Source of the DNA: Hexactinellida sp. DTS-2022
Lineage: Eukaryota > Porifera > Hexactinellida
NCBI GenBank assembly: GCA_028753945.1
Contig: JAPNXP010000002.1
Span: 7,068,001 to 7,132,000, forward strand
Reading direction: 5' to 3'
Length of the DNA: 64,000 bases
Under the pieces are notes generated by a model, which worked only from the letters and a program-made list of their open reading frames with translations, ran no database searches and was not told the origin of the DNA. Positions 11,498-24,215 of the stretch are shown here, one piece after another; positions within the stretch are counted from its first letter, which is position 1, and each line of letters opens with the position of its first letter. The position numbers and the translations under genes are program-made.

Positions 11498-14400
11498 CTG
11501 TTACTTTTTGATATCTTTGAACTCTTTGAAACATCTATAAACTGTATTCCGGTAGTGAATCGTTGTAACACTTGTAGTAATTGATGTCTATTTATCCGGA
11601 AGTCTATTGTGAATTGCCTGATTGTTCTACAAGTTTCATATTCTGGACTTTTCCCGGAAGTTATCTGTCCCTCTGTCAAATGTTTGAACTCTTTGATACA
11701 TCAATAAATTGAAACCCGTTTAGTAATTCGGTTTACAAGTTATTGAAATTGTTGTTCATGTTATACGAAAATATATTGTGAATTGTCAAGACGTTTTACT
11801 TGTTACACAGTCCACAGTTTTTTCTTAAGTAATCTGTTACTTTTTGACTTCTTTTAACTCTTTGATACTTCTATAAACTGTATTCCGGTAGTAACTCGTT
11901 GAAACACTTGTAGTAATTATTGTCTATTATCCGGAAGTCTGTCGTGAATTGTCTCATTGTTCTACAAGTTTCATATTCTGGACTTTTCCCCGAAGTTATC
12001 TGTTCCTTTATCAAATGTTTGAACTCTTTGATACATCAATAAATTGAAATCCGTTTAGTAACTCGGTTTACAAGTTATTGTTATTCTTGTTCTAGTTTTC
12101 CGAAAATATATTGTGAATTGTCTAGTCGGTCTATTTGTTACACAGTCCACAGTTTATTCTGAAGATATTTGTTACTTTTTGAGATCTTTGAACTCTTTGA
12201 TACATCTATAAACTGAATTCCGGTAGTGACTCGTTGTAACACTTGTAGTAATTGATGTCTATTTATCCGGAAGTCTATTGTGAATTGCCTGATTGTTCTA
12301 CAAGTTTCATATTCTGCACTTTTCCCGAAAGGTATCTGTTCCTTTGTCAAATGTTTGAACTCTTTGATACATCAATAAACTGAAACCCGTTTAGTAATTC
12401 GGTTTACAATTTATTGTTATTGTTGTTCATGTTATACGAAAATATATTGTGAATTGTCTAGTCGGTCTACTTGTTACAGAGTCCACATTTTTTTCTGAAG
12501 TTATCTGTTAACTTTTTGACATCTTTGAACTCGTTGATACATCTATAAACTGTATTCCGGGGGTGACTCGTTGTAACACTTGTAGTAATTGTTGTCTATT
12601 TCCCCGGAAGTCTGTTGTGAATTGTCTGATTGTTCTACAAGTTTCATAATATGCACTTTTCCCCGAATTTATGTGTTCCTTTCTCAAATGTTTGAACTCT
12701 TTGATACATCAATAAATTGAAATCCGTTTAGTAACGCGGTTTACAAGTTATTGTTATTGTTGTTCAAGTTTTCCGAAAATATATTGTGAATTGTCTAGTC
12801 GGTCTATTTGTTACACAGTCCACAGTTTTTTCTGAAGTTATCTGTTACTTTTTGAGATCTTTGAACTCTTTGAGACATCTATAAACTGTATTCCGGTAGT
12901 GACTCGTTGAAACACTTGTAGTAATTGATGTCTATTTATACGGAAGTCCATTGTGAATTGCCTGATTGTTCTACAAGTTTCATATTCTGGACTTTCCCGG
13001 AAGTTATCTGTTCCTTTGTCAAATGTTTGAACGCTTTGATTCTTCAATAAATTGAAACCCGTTAAGTAATTCGGTTTACAAGTTATTGTTATTGTTGTTC
13101 ATGTTATACGAAAATATATTGTGAATTGTCAAGTCCTTTCTACTTGTTACAAAGCCCACAGTTTTTTCTAAAGTTATCTGTTACTTTTTGACATCTTTGA
13201 ACTCTTTGATACATCTATAAACTGTATTCCCGTAGTGACTCGTTATAAGACTTGTAGTAATTGTTGTCTATTTCCCCGGAAGTCTGTTGTGAATTGTCTG
13301 ATTGTTCTACAAGTTTCATAATCTGCACTTTTCCCCGAAGTTATGTGTTCCTTTGTCAAATGTTTGAACTCTTTGATACATCAATAAATTGAAATCCGTT
13401 TAGTAACTCGGTTTACAAGTTATTGTTATTGTTGTTCTAGTTTTCCGAAAATATATTGTGAATTGTCTAGTCGGTCTATTTGTTACACAGTCCACAGTTT
13501 ATTCTGAAGATATTTGTTACTTTTTGTGATCTTTGAACTCTTTGATACATCTATAAACTGTATTCCTTTAGTGACTCGTTGTAAACTTGTAGTAATTGAT
13601 GTCTATTTATCCGGAAGTCTATTGTGAATTGCCTGATTGTTCTACAAGTTTCATAATCTCCACTTTTCCCCGAAGATATGTGTTCCTTTGTTAAATGTTT
13701 GAATTCTTTGATACATCAATAAATTAAATTCCGTTTAGTCACTCGGTTTCTAGTTATTGTAATTGTTGTTCTAGTTATACGAAAATATAATGTGAATTGT
13801 CTAGTCGGTCTATTTGTTACACAGTCCACAGTTTATTCTGAAGTTATCGGTTACTTTTTGAGATCTTTGAACTCTTTGACACATCAATAAACTGTATTCC
13901 GGTAGTGACTCGTTGTAACGCTTGTAGTAATTGTTGTCTATTTATCCTGAAGTCTATTGTGAATTGCATGATTGTTCTACAAGTTTGATAATCTGACTTT
14001 TCCCGGAAGTTATCTGTTCCTTTGTCAAATGTTTGAACTCTTTGATACATCAATAAATTGAAACCCGTTTAGTAACTCGGTTTACAAGTTATTGTAATTG
14101 TTGTTCTAGTTATACGAAAATATATTGTGAATTGTCTAGTCGGTCTATTTGTTACACAGTCCACAGTTTATTCTGAAGTTATCTGTAACTTTTTGAGATC
14201 TTTGAACTCTAAGATACATCTATAAACTGTATTCCGGCATTGACTTGTTATAACACTTGTAGTAATTGTTGTCTATTTATCCGCAAATCTATTGTGAATT
14301 GTATGATTCTTCTACAAGTTACTTATTCCGCACTTTCCCTGAAGTTATCTGTTCCTTTATCAAATGTTTGAACTTTTTGATAAAACAATACATTGAAACC

Positions 14401-17400
14401 CGTTTTGTAATTCGGTTTACCAGTTATTGGAATTCTTGTTCAAGTTATACGAAAGTATATTATGAATTTTCTAGTCGGTCTACGTGTTACACAGTCCACA
14501 GTTTGTTCTGAAGATATTTGTTACTTTTTAAGAACTTTATACTCTTTGATACATCTATAAACTGTATTCCGGTAGTGACTCGTTATAACACTTGTAGTAA
14601 TTGTTGTCTATTTATCCGGAAGTCTATTGTGAATTGCCTGATTGTTCTACAAGTTACTTATTCTGCACTTTACCTCGAAGTTATCTGTTCCTTTATCAAA
14701 TGTTTGAACTCTTTGATACATCTATAAATTGAAATCCGTTTAGTAACTCGGTTTACCAGTTATTGTAATTCTTGTTCTAGTTATACGAAAATATATCATG
14801 AATTGTCTAGTCGGTCTACGTGTTACACATTCCACAGTTTTTCTGAAGATATTTGTTACTTTTTAATAACTTTAAACTCTTTAATACATCTATAAACTGT
14901 ATTCCGGTAGTGACTCGTTATATCACGTTTAGTAATTGTTGTCTATTTATCCGGTAGTCTATTGTAAATTGCCTGATTGTTCTACAAGTTTGGTAATCTG
15001 GACTTTTCCCTGAAGTTATCTGTTCCTTTGTCAAATGTTTGAACTCTTTGATACATCAATAAATTGAAACCCGTTTAGTAACTCGGTTTACTAGCTATTG
15101 TAATTGTTGTTCTAGTTATACGAAATATATTGTGATTTGTCTAGTCGGTCTACTTATTTCACAGTTCAAAGTTTTTCTGAAGTTATCCGTTACTTTTTGA
15201 CATCTTTGAACTCTTTGATACATCTATAAACTGTATTCCGGTAGTGACTCGTTGTAACACTTGTAGTAATTGTTGTCTATTTATCCGGAAGTCTATTGTG
15301 AATTGCCTGATTGTTCTACAAGTTTGATTATCTGGACTTTTCCCGGAAGTTATCTGTTCCTTTGTCGAATGTTTGAACTCTTTGATACATCAATAAATTG
15401 AAACCAGTTTAGTAACTCGGTTTACAAGTTATTGTAATTGTTGTTCTAGTTATGCGAAAATATATTGTGAATTGTCTAGTCGGTCTATTTGTTGCACAGT
15501 CCACAGTTTTTTCAGTAGTTATCTGTTACTTTTTAAAAGCTTTGAACTCTTTGATACATCTATAAACTGTATTCCGGTAGTGACTCGTTATAACACTTGT
15601 AGTAATTGTTGTTCTATTGATCCGGAAGTCTATTGTGAATTGTCTGATTGCTCTACTAGTTTCATAATCTGCACTTTTCCCTGAAGATATCTGTTCCTTT
15701 GTCAAATGTTTGAAATCTTTGATTCATGAATATATTGAAACCCGTTTAGTAATTCGGTTTGCAAGTTATTGTGATTGTTGTTCATGTTATACGAAAATAT
15801 ATTATGAATTGTCTAGTTGGTTTACTTGTTACACAGTCCCCAGTTTTTTATGAAGTTATCTGTTCCTTTATCAAATGTTTGAACTTTTTGATACATCAAT
15901 ACATTGAAACCCGTTTAGTAATTCGGTTTACAAGTTCTTGTAATTGTTGTTCTTGGTATACGAAAATATATTATGAATTGTCTAGTAGGTCTACTTGTTA
16001 CACAGTCTACAGTTTTTTCTGAAGTTATCTGTTCCTTTATCGAATGTTTGAACTTTTTGATACATCAATATATTGAAACCAGTTTAGTCACTCGGTTTCT
16101 AGTTATTGTAATTGTTGTTCTAGTTATACGAAAATATATTGAGAATTGTCTAGTCGGTCTATTTGTTACACAGTCCACAGTTTATTCTGAAGTTATCTGT
16201 AACTTTTTGAGATCTTTGAACTCTTTGACACATCAATAAACTGTATTCCGGTAGTGACTCGTTGTAACACTTGTAGTAATTGTTGTCTATATATCCTGAA
16301 GTCTATTGTGAATTGCCTGATTGTTCTACAAGTTTGATAATATGGACTTTTCCCGGAAGTTATCTGTTCCTTTGTCAAATGTTTGAACTCTTTGATACAT
16401 CAATAAATTGAAACCCGTTTAGTAACTAGGTTTACAAGTTATTGTAATTGTTGTTCTAGTTATGCGAAAATATATTGTGAATTGTCTAGTCGGTCTATTT
16501 GTTACACAGTCCACAGTTCATTCTGAAGTTATCTGTAACTTTTTGAGATCTTTGAACTCTTTGACACATCAATAAACTGTATTCTGGTAGTGACTCGTTG
16601 TAACACTTGTAGTAATTGTTGTATATTTACCCGGAAGTCTATTGTGAATTGCCTGATTGTTCTACAAGTTACTTATTCTGCACTTTACCTCGAAGTTATC
16701 TGTTCCTTTGTCAAATGTTTGAAATCTTTGATACATGAATATATTGAAACCCGTTTAGTAATTCGGTTTGCAAGTTATTGTGATTGTTGTTCATGTTATA
16801 CGAAAATATATTATGAATTCTCTTGTTGGTTTACTTGCTACACAGTCCCCAGTTTTTTCTGAAGTTATCTGTTCCTTTATCAAATGTTTGAACTTTTTGA
16901 TACATCAATAAATTGAAACCCGTTTAGTAACTAGGTTTACAAGTTATTGTAATTGTTGTTCTAGTTATGCGAAAATATATTGTGAATTGTCTAGTCGGTC
17001 TATTTGTTACACAGTCCACAGTTCATTCTGAAGTTATCTGTAACTTTTTGAGATCTTTGAACTCTTTGACACATCAATAAACTGTATTCTGGTAGTGACT
17101 CGTTGTAACACTTGTAGTAATTGTTGTATATTTACCCGGAAGTCTATTGTGAATTGCCTGATTGTTCTACAAGTTACTTATTCTGCACTTTACCTCGAAG
17201 TTATCTGTTCCTTTGTCAAATGTTTGAAATCTTTGATACATGAATATATTGAAACCCGTTTAGTAATTCGGTTTGCAAGTTATTGTGATTGTTGTTCATG
17301 TTATACGAAAATATATTATGAATTCTCTTGTTGGTTTACTTGCTACACAGTCCCCAGTTTTTTCTGAAGTTATCTGTTCCTTTATCAAATGTTTGAACTT

Positions 17401-18165
17401 TTTGATACATCAATACATTGAAACCCGTTTAGTAATTCGGTTTACAAGTTATTGTAATTGTTGTTCTTGGTATACGAAAATATATGATGAATTGTCTAGT
17501 AGGTCTACTTGTTACACAGTCTACAGTTTTTTCTGAAGTTATCTGTTCCTTTATCGAATGTTTGAACTTTTTGATACATCAATATATTGAAACCAGTTTA
17601 GTAATTCGGTTTACAAGTTATTGTATTTGTTGTTCTAGTTATACGAAATTATATTGTGAATTGTCTAGTCGGTCTAATTGTTACATAGTCCACAGTTTTT
17701 TCTGAAGTTATCTGTTACTTTTTGAGATCTTTGAACTCTTTTATACATCTATAAACTGTATTCCGGTAGTGACTCGTTGTAACACGTGTAGTAATTGTTG
17801 CTCTATTACCCGGAAGTCTATTGTGAATTGGCTGATACTTCTGCAAGTTTCATATTCTGGACTTTTCCCTGAAGTTATCTGTTCCTTTGTCAAATGTTTG
17901 AACTCTTTGATACATCAATAAATTGTAATCCGTTTAGTAACTCGGTTTACAAGTTATTGTATTTGTTGTTCTAGTTATACGAAAATATATTGTGAATTGT
18001 CTAGTCGGTCTACGTGTTACACAGTCCACAGTTTTTTCTAAAGTTATCTGTTACTTTTTGAGATCTTTGAACTCTTTGATACATCTATAAACTGTTTATC
18101 CGATAGTGACTCTTTATAACACTTGTAGTAATTGTTGTTCTATTTATCCGGGAGTCTTTTGTGAA
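11498..18165 (+). repeat. Satellite array, ~168-bp monomers in ~335-bp dimers
   Basis: About 40 related monomers in head-to-tail order. Two types, A (with GAAACCCGTTTAGTAA and ..ACGAAAATATATTGTG) and B (with TGTATTCCGGTAGTGACTCG), alternate. TTCC of the B type recurs at 12891, 13228, 13563, 13898, 14232 and 14568, so the dimer is 334-337 bp. From 15.7 to 17.6 kb the alternation breaks into runs with consecutive A monomers. The many 60-90-aa frames in the array are by-products of the repeat and recur with it. The monomer length is near nucleosomal, as in many centromeric or pericentromeric satellites, but 7 kb alone does not show a centromere. GGTGTCC-like motifs at both edges (11208, 18275) hint that it may have grown inside a mariner-like element; weak. 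Confidence 0.9.
16397..17406 (+). repeat. Tandem 505-bp duplication (three monomers)
   Basis: Two consecutive copies, about 16397-16901 and 16902-17406, look nearly identical, including two identical 90-aa frames exactly 505 bp apart. Neighbouring monomers differ much more. This is a recent amplification of a trimer unit inside a mostly dimeric array, as produced by unequal exchange. Confidence 0.85.
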
Positions 18166-18475
18166 TTGTCTTAACATACTTCAAAGTTCTCATTTTTCGC
18201 AGTTGCTTCTATTCTAACATTTGGGGTAATCTTTGCGCAAATTTATAGTGCAAAGTTATATTATAAATCTCTATGCGTGGACACCGTTTATAAATATAAT
18301 TTAAAATTAATGTTTTAATTGTGAAGACTTTAAATATTTGTGTTCGAACAAACCGGAAATGTGTAGTTCACAATGAATAGTTATTTGTTGAAAGTAATGT
18401 TGCGAAGCGTCCAAGGTCTCGTTAGCGTTAACTAAATGCAACTTAGTAATATTATATTATTTTAACGCAATATTT
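18166..18475. other. No gene recognised
   Basis: Flank between the satellite and the hAT element. Contains a GGACACCG motif at 18275, similar to the mariner-like TIR at 5687. Confidence 0.4.
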
Positions 18476-18483
18476 ATCTATAC

Positions 18484-20815
18484 CAGTGGTTCCCAACGGG
18501 GGCAATATCGCCCCCCTGGGGGCGATTATCGCTTTTAAAGGGGCGAAAATTCGGCACATACTTGAAGGGGGGCGATGTAGTTCTCTCAGGGGCGATGCTA
18601 TTTACACACTATTTTAACAATGTCTATTCCAAATTGTTATCTTTAGGGGAATAATTAAAATTCTGAGATTCGGAATTTTGTCAAATAGTAAACAAATTAT
18701 GAACAGATTAAATCTCGTGTTCTCTTTATATTTCAAGCCATATCAATTGTGATTCAAATAGTGATTTTCGTCAACATATAGCTTATAATGATTCATGTAT
18801 AAAATTGTATATTATTTTGTTGTATTAAACAAATTGACATAATATCCTGATTATAATTTCTAAGTTAATAAATAATGATATCAAAGAGGAAATGTCGTCA
18901 GTATTCTGTTGATTATTTGACATACGGATTTATCCCGGCTCCACATAATGAACAGTTTCCAATGTGTCTTCTTTGCTTCCAGACATTCTCTAATGAAGCT
19001 ATGAAACCTTCAAGGATGCAGGATCATCTTCACAGGAAGCACCTTGATAAAAAAAGATGCCCCATTGACATACTTTAAAGGTTTGCGCGATAAATTTCAA
19101 GGTAGAAACACGCTTAACAGTGCCTTTGAGAAGAGTCAATCAATAGTGGATGATGGGTTGATTGCTTCTTACAACATTTCCAAAATAATTGCACAAACAC
19201 TACAGCCACATACCATAGGTGAGGCACTGATTATCCCTGTACTAAAGAAAGTTATTTCAACGGTTATGCATGAAACTCCCAGTAAATTTATTCAAAACAT
19301 TCCAATAAGTAATAACACAGTCAAGCGAAGAATTGATGAAATGGGCCAAGATGTTGAGCTACAACTAATAAGATTGATTCAGGTAACAGAATTTGCATTA
19401 CAACTCGATGAATCTACGCTTCCTGACAACCAAGCCCTTCTGATGGCATATGTAAGATTTATGAATTCTGTAGTTACACATGAGGAAATGCTTTTTGCAA
19501 AAACCCTTAAAACAGACACCAAGGGGGAGACTATTTTCAATATGGTAACATCGTATATGGAAGAGAAAGCTATCCCTTTGGAAAATATTATTGCTGTAGC
19601 AACTGATGGGGCACCAGCAATGACAGGCCGTTATCGAGGCTTCATTGCTTTTATGAAGAAAGCTGTTCCTGGAATTTTTACCATCCATTGTATTGTTCTT
19701 CGTCAACATCTTGTTGCCAAGAACTTAAGTGGTAATCTTCATACATCACTTAACATTGTTATCAAGGTTATCAACAAGATCAAGAGCCGCTCATTGAATG
19801 ATCGAATGTTCCGAGAGCTATGTCATGAAAATGGTGAGGAATTCGAGCGTTTATTACTACATACAGAAGTGAGATGGCTATCAAAAGGAAATTGTCTGAA
19901 GCGTGTTTCTGAGCTCTTTGATACAATTGTAGAGTTTTTAGAGGAACAAGACGGTGATCTAAGTACCAAGCTCAAAGCAATTGAACAGGACACTTTCTAT
20001 TTGACTGATATTTTCGAGAAGCTCAATAGGGTCAATCTACAATTACAGGGAGCAAAAACTAATCTTATACAATGTAAGAGTGTTATCATGTCCTTCATTG
20101 ACAAACTATCACTGTACAAGCAAAACCTTAGTCGACGTGAATTCAGTCAGTTTCCCACACTGAAGAAAAGAGCAGACAGCATTACTGATGATACCCTGTT
20201 AGTATATTCAGAACACTTGCAATCTCTGCATCAGGATATGCTCAAACGCTTCGGGGATTTGAAAGAATTACATATCCAACCGTGGATTTTAGATCCATTC
20301 TCAATTGATTCAAGTTCTGTAGACATAGATATTCAAGAGGAATTTTCTGATATTAAGCACGACATGGATGCGACAAGGAGATTCGAAAAAGGTGGTTATA
20401 ATGCTTTATGGAATGATGCAGATATTTTGACAAAATACCCATTGTTGTGGCAGAGGGTGAAATTACTGATGATTGCTTTCCCAACGTCTTACCTAGTTGA
20501 AATGGGTTTCAGTAAGGTCAACAGCCTATTGACAAATAAAAGAAATAAGCTTAACGTAACATCTGGTGGTGATCTACGTTTAGCTTTGACAAAATTTAAG
20601 CCAGATGTGGAAAACTTATGTAGGCAACATCAAGCACAGCCATCTCATTGACTGCGGAGACTTTATATTATGACTGAATTATCCTAGCATATTAATTTAA
20701 TAATGTTACAATATAGTATTAAACCAGTATAAGTGTCTCAATTAGAACTAAGGGGGCGATTTGTAAACTAATTTGGTAAAATTGGGCGAATGACGAAAAA
20801 GGTTGGGAACCACTG
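18484..20815 (+). mobile_element. hAT transposon, near-complete
   Basis: TIR CAGTGGTTCCCAAC at the left and GTTGGGAACCACTG at the right, with a perfect 8-bp duplication ATCTATAC (18476-18483 and 20816-20823). Total 2,332 bp. Subterminal GGGGCGAT repeats near both ends are typical of BED-type hATs. The single coding gene occupies 18875-20651. The insertion split the 5' terminus of a Helitron-like element. Confidence 0.95.
18875..20651 (+). CDS. hAT transposase (ZBED5/FAM200-like), one frameshift
   Basis: This protein catalyses cut-and-paste transposition of the hAT at 18484-20815. 18875-19078 encodes a BED-type zinc finger (C-x2-C ... H-x4-H). The frame then shifts within an A7 run near 19050 and continues as a 535-aa segment to 20651. 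Catalytic features are the first Asp in LQLDEST (~residue 122 of the long segment), the second in VATDGAPAM (~188), an IHC motif (~215) and TEVRWLSKG. The C-terminal hAT dimerisation region has MGFSKVNSLLTNKRN, where the catalytic Glu is expected in VEMGFS. The reading frame is otherwise uninterrupted, so the shift may be a recent mutation or a homopolymer sequencing error. It is the least damaged transposase in the window. Confidence 0.9.
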
Positions 20816-20823
20816 ATCTATAC

Positions 20824-21326
20824 TATTAAAACACAAGGGTGGGTGTATATACGTATATGTGTATATGTTTGTTTGTATGTTACGAGTTGATTGAAGAAAG
20901 TGGACGGTTTCCAAAGGTGATTTTTGGCATATAGGGGTACCTTTTGGCACCCGCCAACAAGTTGAGGTTTCCACTCAAAATTTCACACACCTCGATAAGT
21001 TATGACGTCATTGTCACATTTCGAGAACTATGAAAATTCACTTAATCGCACATAATTCGCGCCCTCTAAGAGTAAAAAATCCGAAAATTTAATAGAACAT
21101 GCACATTAATGATGCGGACACGTTGGTCACACCAGATCGTCAATATGCTTACTCATTATCGCATGATGACGTAATCACTAAATTTCACATTGTTAAATTT
21201 GACTATTTAGGCCTATTTGCGCTTTATAATCAATGCTAGAGGTGTGTAAACCACACATCAACCGCGAAGCGGTTGGTGTGTGGTTGTGTTCCGTTGCGAA
21301 GCGACCTAGCAAGCGAAGCGCGCTAG
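20824..21326 (+). mobile_element. Helitron-like element (5' tip at 18477, split by hAT)
   Basis: The restored 5' end TCTATAC|TATTAAAACACAAGG starts with TC and is cut by the hAT, which duplicated its first bases. The 3' end is ...AAGCGAAGCGCGCTAG at 21326 with a hairpin upstream, followed by T, so insertion was between A and T. TC...CTAG with A/T flanks fits Helitrons. Non-coding. The 68-aa minus frame is not a gene. Confidence 0.6.
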
Positions 21327-21653
21327 TATAAAATAATATGTTTTGTATTCATATTGTTATCAGGCAACACTAGAATTGAGTTAAAGAACAACCTTAATGT
21401 TTAGAAATAATTTAAATATTGAAGGTATAATTTGTTATAATAACTGACATTTGTGGTTACTTAACAAATCTTGGTCATTTCTGAACCATGGATCCAATGA
21501 CAAACCAGTATTTTTGAGTGATCTTAAACAATTCCATGGAACTTCCAATACTTATGCACACCCGCAGTAAAAATACTTCAGATTGAATGCTCTCATGTCT
21601 AAAAATCGTAATTAAGAGAAAACAAACTTTTTCCAAAATCAATCCCAAGTAAA

Positions 21654-22345
21654 CAAGTATCCCCTGGAAATCTAAAGTATACTTGGGCACGTTAGTCTGT
21701 CTCATAATTCCCCTTCCAATTATCTATTGTTTAAGACAAAGTTTGACTCTCTAGCTTATATACTTCCCGAGATACAGCAAGGTATGTGGATATGGAACTA
21801 AAAGACAAATGATTGACCACAACATTAATTGAAATTTTTCTATAAACAGAGTCAGATCTGAAATTTGGGTAGTTATCAATGCGATGTTAGTGCCTATATA
21901 GTTAGTACTAACTACTAGCACGGGGGCGACAGAGAGCTTTAAGCAATTACGTGATTGATTAAAAATATTTCTCGAGTGACTAATCATAATTTTCAGAATG
22001 ATGAAACATTCCAGAAAATTATGATTAGTCACTCGAGAAATATTTTTAATCAATCACGTAATTGCTTAAAGCTCTCTGTCGCCCCCGTGCTAGTAGTTAG
22101 TACTAACTATATAGGCACTAACATCGCATTGATAACTACCCAAATTTCAGATCTGACTCTGTTTATAGAAAAATTTCAATTAATGTTGTGGTCAATCATT
22201 TGTCTTTTAGTTCCATATCCACATACCTTGCTGTATCTCGGGAAGTATATAAGCTAGAGAGTCAAACTTTGTCTTAAACAATAGATAATTGGAAGGGGTA
22301 TTATGAGACAGACCAAGTATACTTTAGATTTCCAGGGGATACTTG
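21654..22345. mobile_element. Near-perfect palindromic foldback element
   Basis: Arms of ~340 bp (21654-21992 and 22013-22345) are almost exact complements around a ~20-nt centre. The ends are CAAGTATCCCC / GGGGATACTTG. A ~9-bp indel near 21690 is the main arm difference. Mirrored 100-aa frames are by-products. No clear target duplication was seen. Confidence 0.75.
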
Positions 22346-23606
22346 GCCTTAGTAAACAATGTCCCATCCAAATCCTTAAACTACTAATTTATCAATTTGG
22401 GAGTTTTTTGACAGTTATTTTTCCTTAAAATGGTTGATGATGTTTTTATCTCTTAAGACCTTAAATGGTTTTAAATGAACGAAGAAGCTTTGTTTGGCAC
22501 TTTCGGAACATTTTAAACGAAAGATAATTTTTATAACAGATGAAACAGCTGGCCATGTCCTTAAACTATCAATTTATCAATTTGGGAGTTTTTTGTCAGT
22601 TATTTTCCTTAAAATGGTTTTTGATGTTTTTAATCACTTAAATGGTTTTAAATAAACGAATTAAAATTTGTTTTGCACTTTCGGCGCATTTTAAAACAGA
22701 GATAATTTTTATAACAAAGGAAACAGCTGGCAACGTCCTTAAACTACTAATTTATCAATTTGGGAGTTTTTTGACAGTTATTTTTCCTTAAAATGGTTTA
22801 TGATGTTTTTAATCTCTTAAGGATGCTTAGGGTGAAATCTTAGGGTTTTTTGTTACAAAATTGAAATGTGAGTTTATATTGTGAAATGAAGCTAATGTAT
22901 AATAAAATTATGTGAGAAGTGAAATTTTTAAAAAAATATTCTCACAGTCTTCAAAATGTCAATTTGGTGACGTCATCATTGATGATGTAGTTTTTATTAT
23001 TATTTCAATTGACATTCCTTCGAAGTATCATTTGTCATTATTGGGGTTCAGAGTGTTGTAAAAATGAAACTTGAAATTTACGTACTTCCTGACTTGACAG
23101 TACCCAGAATTGTGCAGGAGAAATTAATCTGTCCTGTATAGTTAGATTAGTTGTAAGCTGTGAATTCCAGTTGGTTAGTATGTTGTTATGTTTCCCTCTG
23201 TATTATGTCATGGAGTCCTAAAGCTGGCATGTATTAATATCACGGGGACCATAGGAATGAGACTATTAACAACTCAATGCAAGCTGAAATTTTATTGGTT
23301 AAATCATCTCAGCAATAGCAAGGGACATTTAATTGTTGTTTTCTTTCATACACAGTTGACCCATTGAATTATAGACCAACAAAACTCGAGTCAGAATAAA
23401 GTGAAAACTCTGCAATCTGATAGCTCAAGGGCGGTTCCCATTGAAATGAATGGGAAGGTGCCAAAAGATCATATATTTCGAGTTAACTCCACGAGAAATG
23501 TAGGTATCTCTTAGAAACTCCTTATTCAGGGTGGTTGGATAACCACTAAGTGACATACAAAATTTGGTTCAGATCTGTTGAGAACTCTCAGATGAGATGT
23601 GAGGAT

Positions 23607-23639
23607 CCACACACGCACACACACACACACACACACACA
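23607..23639. repeat. (CA)n microsatellite
   Basis: About 16 CA units with one CG interruption. Confidence 0.9.
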
Positions 23640-23656
23640 GACAACTTAATATATAC

Positions 23657-23720
23657 ACAAGCTGCTCGTCCGCGCTACGCGCGTTCTTACAACTTGCACC
23701 CGGGCTGGCAGCCGTCGCTT
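23657..23720 (-). mobile_element. Helitron-like 3' end (minus)
   Basis: On the minus strand a CGCGCGTAGCGCG hairpin precedes ...GCAGCTTG followed by T, like the ends at 21326 and 26352. The TTTGTTTGTTTG tract near 24450 may mark related sequence. The 5' end is not resolved. Confidence 0.35.
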
Positions 23721-23949
23721 GTATTCATGGCAAAAGACCTTTTCAAATGTTATGCCGACTGTATATAAATGCTGTGGAATGTAACGGAAATTTAACGAAA
23801 ATTATACACCCCTTTCCTTACTTCAAGTTTTTGCCATTTTGGAATAAAAAGTACGATTTGTAACATTCGTATTCGTAATACATTTTTCAGAAAATGAATA
23901 CAAAGTAAGTAAATGCTGAGATATTATTGCAATGATTTATTTATCAAAA

Positions 23950-24215
23950 TCAGGGAATTATCTAGGTTCCTGGCCGGCACTTTAGGTGCCAACCAGGTTT
24001 CGGTTGAGGTGCAAAGGTGCTGGATTTGGCTTTGAGATTCCGTTTGGATGCCGGGTTGGCACTAAATTTGCTGCCATGTCTCTGGCAAGATTTTTTGGTT
24101 ATATAATTTCCTGGATTAATCACTGTTTTGAAACCATACAAATTTATCTCTTTTAATGGTGCCTCATCATTGACTTATACTGGAATGTATTATAGCTGAC
24201 ACCCTTAGGGTGCCA
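23950..24215. repeat. Dispersed repeat (copy of 53490-53760)
   Basis: Both stretches share, in order, a 'ctaggt.cctgg' start, 'gttgaggt', 'gccgggttggcact', 'aatggtgcctcat' and a closing 'AGGGTGCC'. Opposing GGCACC/GGTGCC motifs near the ends suggest a MITE. Diverged, non-coding. Confidence 0.55.

Noticed and set aside
12838-17705. Many 60-90-aa frames (for example 16590-16862)
   Set aside because: All lie in the satellite and recur with its period; no start, domain or codon bias.
21955-22257. Repeated 100-aa frames as a duplicated gene
   Set aside because: They are the two arms of a palindrome and cannot be independent genes; no domain.
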